In this document: in pieces, positions 26,503 to 34,623 of the stretch
How positions within the stretch are numbered: position 1 is the first letter of the stretch
Layout of the letters: every line of letters starts with the position of its first letter
Source of the DNA: a bacterium
GTDB lineage: Bacteria; Zhuqueibacterota; QNDG01; JAFGCO01
Direction of reading: 5' to 3'
NCBI GenBank assembly: GCA_016930535.1
Contig: JAFGGN010000035.1
Coordinates: 1 to 64,000, forward strand
DNA length: 64,000 bases
Notes under the pieces: model-generated
Databases searched by the model: none
The model's input: only the letters and a program-made list of their open reading frames with translations
Told to the model about the DNA's origin: nothing
Program-made: the position numbers and the translations under genes

Positions 26503-27816
26503 CTATTGCTGACTCAGCTGATCGTGATTCTGAATGCCGATTTCATAATACAGATCCACCAGTGCATAGGCCAGATTCTGTCTCTTTTCAGCCAGCAGTT
26601 CCTCGGTTTCGATGATGGTCAGCTCCATTTCATAGATCTCGTCCGACATCAGCGTATGATGCTGCTTTGCCTCCCTGCATACCGTTTGGGCCTCGGATAT
26701 CAGGATCGCGGCATCTTTTTTAAAATTGTGCCATTCCAGCAGCAGGTCCTGATATTGCGTATATGCGGTCCGGACTTCTTCTTCAATGGTCTCACGCATG
26801 GCGTCCGATTGGGACTCTTTCTTCTTGACAGCCAGATTGGTTGCTTTGATATTTCCCAGGTTCCAGTTGAAAACAGGCAGCTCAACCGCAACCTTGAATT
26901 CCTTCCAGTCATCACGTTTTTTATTGTCGCGATGCTGAGTCACCTCAATGAAATCGATCCACGGGATCAGCTTCATCAATTCATACCGTTTTTGTCTCAC
27001 GGCCAGTTCCGTCCTTTCCTCCACCAGCCGGATTTCAGGACGATTTTTATAGGCGATGTCCAGCAGTTCATCCAGTTCCAGGGTCACCTCGGGCAGGTCG
27101 GTTTCAATGAGACGGATTTCAGGATCCAGACCCGTCCGCTTGGCCAGCCGTCTTCGGGCCTGTGTCTGACTTTCCACGGCCCGCGTATAATCGTTTTCGG
27201 ACTCGGCGTGCCACATCTTGGCCTTTGTGAAATAAACGATGGAACGGTTTCCGATTTTCACCATTTCTTCAATGATGCGGATACGTTCATTCTCGATTTG
27301 CACCCGTGTTGCGGCAAGTCCGGCCAGCCGGTCATGACGGATGACATTTGCATAATCACGGCGGATATTTGCGACAAGCGCATGACGGTACCGGTTCTCT
27401 TCAACGTGCCGTTCCCACAGGGCCACCCTGGCTTCCTGGCGGTCCTCTCCCAGTTCGCCGAGCTTCGGTACGTTCCATCTGACACCGTATCGCCATTCAT
27501 CGTATTCATCCGCATCGTCATAACGGTCCTGCCGGTTGCTCACGCGCAATTCGGGATTGTCGATCCAACCGCTCGACCGGTACCGGTAATCCGCAATCTC
27601 CGAATTGGTCTGTAAAAACTGCAATTTCCGGCTGTGATCAAGGCCCAGGGAGATCAATTCATCCTCGCTCCAGCGTTTTATCGATGCGGAGTGGTCCGTT
27701 GTATCGTCTGTCACAGGAAGCCGGGCGAACAAACAGCCGGCTGCGAATATCAATCCGATCAGTCCCCGTTTCCATAACCGGAATGCCAACCGGGCGGTAA
27801 TAACTGCTATAACCAT
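26503..27816 (-). CDS. TolC-family outer-membrane channel protein
   Basis: 437 residues from the ATG at 27816, whose A is also the last base of the upstream stop (TAATG), giving translational coupling; a frame extends 30 codons further upstream but lies inside the previous gene. Hydrophobic leader (about 1-25), then two long coiled-coil repeats typical of TolC, which forms a trimeric tunnel across outer membrane and periplasm (for example A-R-V-A-L-W-E-R-H-V-E-E-N-R and the second repeat near R-P-E-I-R-L-V-E-E-R-T-E-L). It lies directly behind the HlyD fusion, the expected adaptor partner. Confidence 0.85.
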   Translation of the reverse strand: MVIAVITARLAFRLWKRGLIGLIFAAGCLFARLPVTDDTTDHSASIKRWSEDELISLGLDHSRKLQFLQTNSEIADYRYRSSGWIDNPELRVSNRQDRYDDADEYDEWRYGVRWNVPKLGELGEDRQEARVALWERHVEENRYRHALVANIRRDYANVIRHDRLAGLAATRVQIENERIRIIEEMVKIGNRSIVYFTKAKMWHAESENDYTRAVESQTQARRRLAKRTGLDPEIRLIETDLPEVTLELDELLDIAYKNRPEIRLVEERTELAVRQKRYELMKLIPWIDFIEVTQHRDNKKRDDWKEFKVAVELPVFNWNLGNIKATNLAVKKKESQSDAMRETIEEEVRTAYTQYQDLLLEWHNFKKDAAILISEAQTVCREAKQHHTLMSDEIYEMELTIIETEELLAEKRQNLAYALVDLYYEIGIQNHDQLSQQ

Positions 27817-29894
27817 TACAGGGCTCCCACGCCGACCGAACAGTATAATGGTGTCTGACTGTCGCAATCCACCACGATTAGGAACTGACCGCCGGGATTC
27901 AGACATATTCCTTCGGGTTTCATTTCAGGAAACCGGACGAGCGGCTCAGCCTCCAGGTGTCCGTCGGGATAATGATGAACCCGGTGCAGCGTTCCCATCT
28001 GATCCGTTTTTTCAACATCGGCCACAGTGGAAAGTGCCCACAGCCGGCCTTCCGGATCCATATAAATGTCTGAGAAGGCGGCCTGCCTGCCTTTGAACGA
28101 TCCCAGATTCACGGTACCGAAGCGCGTCAGCTGATTTGAAGACAGCCGGTGACTGTCGAACAGGGATGCCGCATCGGAAAGTTTCAGAATGATGGCATCG
28201 CCATCCAGCAGCGGTTCCTTCAATCCGAAGTACAGGGCATTGTCATACCAGGCCATGCCCTCTATATTCAGTACCGGACGGCCGTCTTCCTCTTTTTGAA
28301 GGAGTCCCAGCCGGGCCTGCTCCTCAGGGGAACAACCGGATTCGATCAGGGACAGCAGCTCAATTTTATCCAGAACCTGAAAACCCGAACCCGTTCTTTT
28401 AACCTTGATCAGGTACTCCCGGGTTCCCGGACGTTTTCCCTGCCTGCTGATATTCTGGGACGAACAGAAATAATAGAGATCATGACCTGCGTAAGCAACG
28501 GATTCCAGATCGTTCACTTTGTCGATGCCGGACAGGGTGACAGGGGCTGCATCCACAGCACCGTCTTTCATGGTGAATAACCAGGGGGCATGATCGGATT
28601 TCCGGTCCTTTATACCGGTATCGTCACTCACGATGAGATACCGGTCCATTTCGGGGATCCATACGATGCCCGAGGGTTCGAAGCGGCTCGCTTTCCTGAG
28701 CATGTCAGGCACATGCATCTCTTTCAGATCAGAATCCCCCCTTTGAATGACTTTGTCCCGCATGTCCTTCCCCTCTGCTGCATGGAGAGATGCGACCTGC
28801 CGGTGCTTTTTCCGATGTCCGGAAATCCTCACCTTGACCAGCTCGCCGGGCAGCAGCTCATGGTCCCCGGCCAGCTCCATCCGGACCTTGCGTGCCCAGA
28901 AAATCTGTCCGCGGAATGAAAGCCGCCCGTTGGTCTGAACCAGACCGGGATGAACGAAAGTGACAGTGCCCGTTGTATTGAAGGCGCGTTTGCGGGGCGA
29001 GAAGATCCTGGCTTCCATGCCCGCCTCCGGAATCAGCCTGGCTTTTTCGGGGAGGTAAACGGTCAGGTACCGGGGCCTGATTTCCTCAACCACGATCAAT
29101 GAATCGAAATCCTGAACAACATCACCCGGATACGCCAGAATATCCGTGATCACGCCGTCGCAGGGTGAATAAATGGTCCTCATCTGCATCCGGTGTTCCA
29201 TAAAAACAATTTCTCGGCGTATGGCCTCGGGATACTCGAGCTGCTCCAGCAGCAGGGATCCGGTGATGCTGTCCACATCGGCCTGTTCAAATTTTTTTCT
29301 GGACTTCCTGATCCTGTCCAGCTTTCTGGTGAGCTGACTCAGCTCGGAACGCTGTTCAGACAAATAACTTTCAAGCGCGTCGCGCCTGATCACGAGATCC
29401 GGCAGGTCCCTGTTGTAGCCGAGCCCCGCCTGTTCGGCATTCTCGAGACGCTCGATTTCCCGGTTGAGTCCGTTCAGTTCGGCGATCTGGGATTCGATGA
29501 GGGAAACCCGGCCGATCAGATCGGCGAATTCATTTTCAGCCTGCATGCGGAGCCGCTCCAAAGCGATCACATTATAGTCTTTCTGAGACTGGTTCAGCCT
29601 CCGGATCAGGCTGAATTCCTGCTGAAGATAGCCGAGACTGATTTTCAGGTCGGACATGTCGAGAACAGCAAGAACCTGGTTTTTTTTCACGCTGTCGCCG
29701 ACCTGAACAAACAGGGTCTGAATTGTCCCCGGTTCCTGGGGACCGAGTGTATGGGCCTTTTTTTCAACGATACCGATATATTTCATGCCGATTTTAACAT
29801 GATAAAAAAGGATCACGGTCACAATCAGCGCAATCAGCCAGGATATGGTGTACCAGTTAAAGGTCTGAGATTGTCTGAATTTCGGAATTTGCAT
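27816..29894 (-). CDS. HlyD-type membrane-fusion adaptor fused to a DUF3616-like beta-propeller
   Basis: 692 residues from the ATG at 29894, with GGAGGT inside the end of the preceding gene 11 bases upstream. One membrane helix (14-32), first lipoyl half (50-82; G-T-I-Q-T-L-F-V-Q-V-G-D-S-V), long coiled coil (83-235), second lipoyl half (236-270; Y-S-P-C-D-G-V-I-T-D-I), barrel (~270-360), Lys/His-rich linker (360-395), then ~295 residues of a propeller-like domain (S-G-I-V-W-I-P, D-L-E-S-V-A-Y, L-N-I-E-G-M-A-W, P-E-G-I-C-L-N) resembling DUF3616/SdiA-regulated or phytase-like domains. Ordinary HlyD adaptors end near residue 400, so the C-terminal half is an unusual addition facing the periplasm. 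No stop or frameshift between halves. Confidence 0.8.
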   Translation of the reverse strand: MQIPKFRQSQTFNWYTISWLIALIVTVILFYHVKIGMKYIGIVEKKAHTLGPQEPGTIQTLFVQVGDSVKKNQVLAVLDMSDLKISLGYLQQEFSLIRRLNQSQKDYNVIALERLRMQAENEFADLIGRVSLIESQIAELNGLNREIERLENAEQAGLGYNRDLPDLVIRRDALESYLSEQRSELSQLTRKLDRIRKSRKKFEQADVDSITGSLLLEQLEYPEAIRREIVFMEHRMQMRTIYSPCDGVITDILAYPGDVVQDFDSLIVVEEIRPRYLTVYLPEKARLIPEAGMEARIFSPRKRAFNTTGTVTFVHPGLVQTNGRLSFRGQIFWARKVRMELAGDHELLPGELVKVRISGHRKKHRQVASLHAAEGKDMRDKVIQRGDSDLKEMHVPDMLRKASRFEPSGIVWIPEMDRYLIVSDDTGIKDRKSDHAPWLFTMKDGAVDAAPVTLSGIDKVNDLESVAYAGHDLYYFCSSQNISRQGKRPGTREYLIKVKRTGSGFQVLDKIELLSLIESGCSPEEQARLGLLQKEEDGRPVLNIEGMAWYDNALYFGLKEPLLDGDAIILKLSDAASLFDSHRLSSNQLTRFGTVNLGSFKGRQAAFSDIYMDPEGRLWALSTVADVEKTDQMGTLHRVHHYPDGHLEAEPLVRFPEMKPEGICLNPGGQFLIVVDCDSQTPLYCSVGVGAL

Positions 29895-29901
29895 AAGGGA
29901 T

Positions 29902-30585
29902 TTATACCTCCACGGTGGCTTCCTGATTCGTATAGGACAATCCCCGGATTCCTTTGACATTTTCAAGCTCGGAAATCAGAATCTGATTGTCATTGAGATG
30001 CGCCAGTTTCACCTGATAGGAATAATCAAAGGCCTTGCCCTGGGCCACATCCCGCATGGTTACGAGAATGAAAGACCTCGTCGTCCTCTTCAGAATATCG
30101 ACGACCTGACCGGCCGGTCCATGTCCGGCAGGTATCTGAAAACGCAGCAGTCCGTCATGCTTTCTGCGTGTCCCGAATGGCGAGATGTAAAGGACATAGA
30201 CAACGAGGCAAAAAATACAGGATCCGATCGCCGCAGCGGTATAACTCTGTACACCGCAGCTGACTCCCACGCCCAGCGACGCAAAAATAAAAATCAGGTC
30301 CCTGGGATCACGCAGATTGGTGCGAAACCGGATGATTGCCAGGGACCCGACAATACCGATACCCCTGGCGATATTATCTCCGATTGCAATCATGAGCAAA
30401 CAGGATACGATACTGCCTAAAATCATGCTCTGCACCAGGCCCCTTGAATAGGACAGGCCCTGAAACGTTCTCTCATAGACAACCGCGATCCCGGTGGAAA
30501 ATAAAAATGCGACCAGAAAAGACAGGAGAACGACCTGCCATTCAAGTTGTTCAAAACCATAGCTCAGCAGTGTTTCCATTGACAA
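29902..30585 (-). CDS. DUF4956 integral membrane protein
   Basis: 227 residues. Four to five hydrophobic helices in the first 135 residues (16-37, 50-69, 74-86, 96-133), containing the family signature G-I-V-G-S-L-A-I-I-R-F-R-T-N-L-R-D-P-R-D, then a soluble ~90-residue ferredoxin-like C-terminal part (S-F-I-L-V-T-M; I-L-I-S-E-L-E-N-V-K-G-I-R-G). DUF4956 proteins recur beside VTC-domain genes, from general knowledge, but their role is not established. First gene of the eight-gene operon; its stop is 7 bases before the HlyD-fusion start, and its last codons contain that gene's ribosome site. Confidence 0.85.
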   Translation of the reverse strand: MSMETLLSYGFEQLEWQVVLLSFLVAFLFSTGIAVVYERTFQGLSYSRGLVQSMILGSIVSCLLMIAIGDNIARGIGIVGSLAIIRFRTNLRDPRDLIFIFASLGVGVSCGVQSYTAAAIGSCIFCLVVYVLYISPFGTRRKHDGLLRFQIPAGHGPAGQVVDILKRTTRSFILVTMRDVAQGKAFDYSYQVKLAHLNDNQILISELENVKGIRGLSYTNQEATVEV

Positions 30586-30886
30586 ACCTTTGGATTATTA
30601 CATCAATACGCTGTTCACATTTCCGGATATTCCTTCAACGAAATCCGGTGCATCCTTTAATATAATAAAAATAGTGCGGAATATGAATAAATACCCGCTC
30701 TTTTCTCATAAATTTCTCATTATTTTCTGACACAATGCTCACAGAATGCCATCCGTATATTAGACGGAATTCGACAGCCTGAACTTGCATACGCGCTCAT
30801 CAGTTGACGGCACGAAATACCGGCCGGGACCGTTGCAAAGGCTGTTTAAATACCGCAACACGGACCACGGGCAACTTTCCTTTCCG
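30586..30886. other. Upstream region of the eight-gene operon
   Basis: 301 bases between the GH2 stop and the DUF4956 start. An AT-rich stretch around 30657-30675 could hold the minus-strand -10 element (TATATT), but I cannot define a clean -35. No gene. Confidence 0.35.
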
Positions 30887-33868
30887 TCACTGACATTGTA
30901 CGGTCACCCTCGCTGAAGAAATCCCGTCCGATGAAGCTTCCACGGTTGCCTTCCCTTTCCGGCCCTCCTTCGAACGGAGGATGAGCATGGCTTTACCGTA
31001 AAACAGTGTTCTGTAATCAGCCTGGAACGGATCAAGGGAATTCTGATCGCCGTTTCCGACTCCGGCTATTTCCACTGGACCTTTCAGTGAAAATTGAATC
31101 CTGTTGTCGGCCAATGGACAAACGTTCCCGTCGCGATCGAGCATTTCGACGAGAATATACGACAGGTCACAGCCGTCGGCGCTGAGGACATCACGATCCG
31201 GAGTCAGCCTGATTTTTTCAGGTTCGCCTGCCGTGTTCATCGTTGCCCGGCCGGTCTCCTTTCCGTTTTTAAATGCCACTGCCAGCAGCTGTCCCGGTTC
31301 ATAGTTCACATCGTTCCATCTCAAACGATAGCGGTCAACGACGTCGTAATACGATTTATCGGGTGATCGTTCATAAAGTTCAAATTCCCTGAGTCCGTTG
31401 ATCCCCTCCGGAGTGCAGGCGAATTCGATCCGGACATAACGCGCGGTGGTTTCAAATTCATGACCGGGAGGCCTTCGGACCTGCCAGGGTGCGATTCCGC
31501 TGCGCCGGGATTGGGTATCGGGCTGACTGACGGCCAGATCATGCCAGGTTTGGCCGTCAGAGGAAGCCTGGATGACATATTCAGGAATATTCATGGATTG
31601 CCTTCTGCGGTCCGGACGCTGTCCGGCCGGCGCTTCCCGCGTCTGGGCAAAATTGACCGAACAGTACCCGACAGGCCGCACAACACCCAGATCCACCTGC
31701 CACCATGGTCTGCCTTCACCCTGTGCGCGCCATGCTGTTTCGCGGTTGCCGTCCACGGCCAGACCGCCTGAATTCAGATCCAGCTGTGAACTGGTTTGCG
31801 TGGCCTTGCCGGGAACCAGGTTCGGATTGCCGGGAACGTCGGCTATCCGGGTTTTCGTGCCCAGCGACCTTCCGTTGAGAAACAGCTCGGCTGAATCCCC
31901 GTTGGTATACACAAATACCGGTACATTACGTCCGGTCCGGTCCGGCCAGTTCCAGTGAGGCAGAATATGGACTGTCGTTTCTTCGGGTCTCCATTGACTG
32001 CGGTAGAGATAATACCGGTCCTTGGGAATTCCGCAAAGATCCACGATGCCGAAATAGGAGCTTCTTGCCTGATGAAACGGCGTCGGCTCACCCAGATAAT
32101 CGAAACCCGTCCATACAAATTCCCCGGCCAGAAAATCATGTTCAAAAAGCGTATAAAATTCGACGTCCGGGATGTCGGACCAGGCAGCAGCATTCAGATC
32201 ATATGAGCTGACCTGCCGGGCATCCTGATCATACTGAACCTTGCTGGCAGGAAACGGGAATGAATAATACCCCCTTGTGCTGACCGTCGATGCAGACTCG
32301 CTGTAAAACAAAGGCACCTGCGGATAGCCGGCTCTGAACCGCGTGTATCTTCTGCCGTAGTTGTACCCGACCGCATCGAGCGCGTCCAGAATGGGTTCCG
32401 ATGCGGTGTCCGGGATGTGACAACCCATGCCGACCGGCCGGGTCGGATCGTGTTCCCTGACAATATCACTCATCATCGTCACATTTTCCGGACTCTTGCC
32501 GCTGCCGGGCCTGTTTCGTGAATCGTTGCCTATTTCATTGCCAATGGACCAGAGAATGACGCTCGGGCTGTTCCGGTCGCGCATGACCAGGTTGCGGAGA
32601 TGTTTTTGACCGTGTTCCTTCAGGGGCGGCTGGTTTTCAACCCGGTCCGCCGTTCCGTCCCACTTGTCAAAAGCTTCATCGATCACGAGCAGTCCCATTC
32701 TGTCGCAAAGTTCGACGAGTCCTTTGGCCGGCGGATTATGGCTGGTACGAACCGCGTTGACACCCATTTCCTGCATGATTTCCAGTTCGCGTTCCATTGC
32801 CCGGCTGTTGTAAGCGGCGCCCAGAGGTCCCAGGTCATGATGCAGACACACACCATAAAACCGAACACGTCGCCCGTTCAGAAAAAATCCGTCGTCGGGG
32901 GTAAATTCGATTGAACGGATGCCGAATGTTTCACTACCTGAATCGATCACATTCCCGTCAGCAGTCAGGGTTGTTTTGGCGCAATACAAATCCGGGTTTG
33001 TGATATCCCAGAGATCCGGATCATGCACGGGGAAAGAGAGGACAACATCTGCGGTGCCGCCGGCCGGTACATTCAGATAAGCCGTCTTTTCGGCCAATTG
33101 GCTGCCGTCAGGGTTGTACAGAGCGACAGCGATATCGACCAGTGCACTTGAATCCAGATGATTTTCTATCGTATTGCGCACTTTGACGGCTGCGATTTCT
33201 TCTGAAACAAAGGGCGTCGTAACGAAAGTACCCCAATGTCCGATATGAACCGGATCCGTCATCACCATCGTGATATCCCTGTAAATTCCTGCACCCGGAT
33301 ACCATCTGCTTCGATGCTGTCTTGTATCGACCGAAACCGCGATGACATTTTCCGCTCCGAAACGGACATAATCGGTTGCATCGATCCAGAATGGCGTATA
33401 ACCGTAATCCCAGTGTCCGGCCAATTGACCGTTGATATAAATCTTCGGAAACGCCATGACGCCGTCGAAATTGAAATAGATGCGCTTCCCCGCGTCGGCT
33501 CCATCGAGTCTGAACGTTTTTCTGTACCACCCCGATCCCTGCCACGGCAGCTTCCCGGTCGAGCCATTGCCATCAGGATCAAAGGGCCCGGCAATGGCCC
33601 AGTCGTGAGGCAACCGCACGGTCTGCCATCCCGAATCGTCAAAATGGTCGGTTTCGGCTCCTTCCTGTTCGCCTTTAGCGAATGTCCAGTGTCGATTAAA
33701 ATTCATGATCCTGCGCACTTCCTGATCCGTTGCGGCCTGAACAGCAAATGCCCCCTGCCAAAGACCGATCACAAGACCGAGTACAAAAACGATGATTGGC
33801 TGTGCGTGTGAAGACCCCGTTAATCCAGGGAATGCTCTGCCGCAATTGACGCTCAATGTCTCTCTCAT
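30887..33868 (-). CDS. Glycoside hydrolase family 2 (beta-galactosidase type) with discoidin domain
   Basis: About 993 residues from the ATG at 33868 (AAGGA eight bases upstream); an ATG five codons earlier is possible. Signal segment (~25-45), sugar-binding domain (W-T-F-A-K-G; L-P-H-D-W), Ig-like domain, TIM barrel with acid/base W-S-I-G-N-E (about residue 445) and a nucleophile-type Y-S-E-S-A-S-T, then G-E-F-V-W-T-G-F-D-Y-L-G-E. A discoidin (F5/8C) carbohydrate-binding domain (about 690-830; A-W-R-A-Q-G-E-G-R-P-W-W-Q-V-D-L-G) is inserted before the final Ig domain. GH2 enzymes of this type release terminal beta-galactose. No T9SS domain. Divergent from the TonB receptor across a region with tandem regulatory repeats. 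Confidence 0.88.
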   Translation of the reverse strand: MRETLSVNCGRAFPGLTGSSHAQPIIVFVLGLVIGLWQGAFAVQAATDQEVRRIMNFNRHWTFAKGEQEGAETDHFDDSGWQTVRLPHDWAIAGPFDPDGNGSTGKLPWQGSGWYRKTFRLDGADAGKRIYFNFDGVMAFPKIYINGQLAGHWDYGYTPFWIDATDYVRFGAENVIAVSVDTRQHRSRWYPGAGIYRDITMVMTDPVHIGHWGTFVTTPFVSEEIAAVKVRNTIENHLDSSALVDIAVALYNPDGSQLAEKTAYLNVPAGGTADVVLSFPVHDPDLWDITNPDLYCAKTTLTADGNVIDSGSETFGIRSIEFTPDDGFFLNGRRVRFYGVCLHHDLGPLGAAYNSRAMERELEIMQEMGVNAVRTSHNPPAKGLVELCDRMGLLVIDEAFDKWDGTADRVENQPPLKEHGQKHLRNLVMRDRNSPSVILWSIGNEIGNDSRNRPGSGKSPENVTMMSDIVREHDPTRPVGMGCHIPDTASEPILDALDAVGYNYGRRYTRFRAGYPQVPLFYSESASTVSTRGYYSFPFPASKVQYDQDARQVSSYDLNAAAWSDIPDVEFYTLFEHDFLAGEFVWTGFDYLGEPTPFHQARSSYFGIVDLCGIPKDRYYLYRSQWRPEETTVHILPHWNWPDRTGRNVPVFVYTNGDSAELFLNGRSLGTKTRIADVPGNPNLVPGKATQTSSQLDLNSGGLAVDGNRETAWRAQGEGRPWWQVDLGVVRPVGYCSVNFAQTREAPAGQRPDRRRQSMNIPEYVIQASSDGQTWHDLAVSQPDTQSRRSGIAPWQVRRPPGHEFETTARYVRIEFACTPEGINGLREFELYERSPDKSYYDVVDRYRLRWNDVNYEPGQLLAVAFKNGKETGRATMNTAGEPEKIRLTPDRDVLSADGCDLSYILVEMLDRDGNVCPLADNRIQFSLKGPVEIAGVGNGDQNSLDPFQADYRTLFYGKAMLILRSKEGRKGKATVEASSDGISSARVTVQCQ

Positions 33869-34080
33869 GAAATGTCCTTTCATTAACTTGCATTTATACT
33901 ACAAAATCAGATGAATAAAAACAATCTTTTTCATCCGCAACACACAAAAACACCTGTTTTTATGGAAAACGAATCTGTTTTAAGCAATCAGCATGCCGCT
34001 TATATTTATAATTATCATTAATTTAGTCAAATCCGGCCCCGATATGCCCGATAACGGAGCAATCCGTGGAAACTAAAACG

Positions 34081-34107
34081 TTAACCGTTATTAACTGTTA
34101 TTAACTC
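34081..34107. promoter_or_regulatory. Tandem 10-bp operator-like repeats upstream of GH2
   Basis: TTAACCGTTA, TTAACTGTTA and TTAAC follow each other with a 10-base period, one helical turn, about 50 bases upstream of the putative GH2 -35 element. The same TAACCGTTA core in 10-base tandem lies upstream of the winged-helix regulator gene (45799-45820). Confidence 0.55.
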
Positions 34108-34344
34108 TGTGCTGAAATATAAAATGATTACTTTATATGCAATTAAATTTAAACAAATACCGAATACTTGCTGAAAATAAATCACCACTGATCGAGGGGG
34201 GATGGAACTGCGTTTCAACCCATGGCCCGTCCTGAGAACCGGAATCCGCGAAACAAGAGGACCCATTGATAAGGCTGCACAGGGATGCTGACACCTGCGG
34301 CATTGAATCATATGAATCCTGCATGCAACGGCAACAAAAAAAAT

Positions 34345-34377
34345 AACGGTTTTACAACGGTTTTACAACGGTTTTAA
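34345..34377. promoter_or_regulatory. Three 11-bp direct repeats upstream of the TonB receptor
   Basis: AACGGTTTTAC occurs three times in tandem with an exact 11-base period (third copy ends AA). AACGGTT is the complement of AACCGTT, the core of the 34081 array. Lies ~87 bases upstream of the receptor -35. Confidence 0.6.
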
Positions 34378-34464
34378 ACTTGTTACTCGATGAATATTTC
34401 ATTACAATATTGCGTTTCCTGTCTGATCATATTCCGGTTTCCGGTTCGGGACAATTCCGCTGTA

Positions 34465-34494
34465 CTGACACAATCGTTGTTCAATACATATAAT
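34465..34494 (+). promoter_or_regulatory. Predicted promoter of the TonB receptor gene
   Basis: CTGACA, 18-base spacer, TATAAT (34489-34494), with a ~125-base leader to the ATG at 34624. Confidence 0.5.
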
Positions 34495-34623
34495 ATTGAA
34501 AATTTTTCAGCCGGCAACTTCAGGATGCGTTGCAGGCGCAAGTGAGCACAAAGGGAGTTTCATTCGACACCCGCTATGATACTGATTTCCGGTAAAAACA
34601 ATCTAAAAAGGAGGATGCAACCC

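Larger units (their letters stand above)
33869..34623. other. Long divergent regulatory region between GH2 and TonB receptor
   Basis: 755 bases with no convincing gene. It holds two arrays of AACCGTT-type repeats (34081-34107 and 34345-34377), a minus-strand TTGACT (34025-34030) for the GH2 side and a strong plus-strand promoter (34465-34494) for the receptor. Confidence 0.6.

Noticed and set aside
26209..27615. 468-codon plus-strand open frame
   Set aside because: Antisense to the VTC and TolC genes, which have clear family motifs and coupled starts.
34081..34311. Short minus-strand frames (34081-34311 and 34133-34324) in the GH2/TonB intergenic region
   Set aside because: They overlap the tandem operator-like repeats and show no ribosome site or domain.
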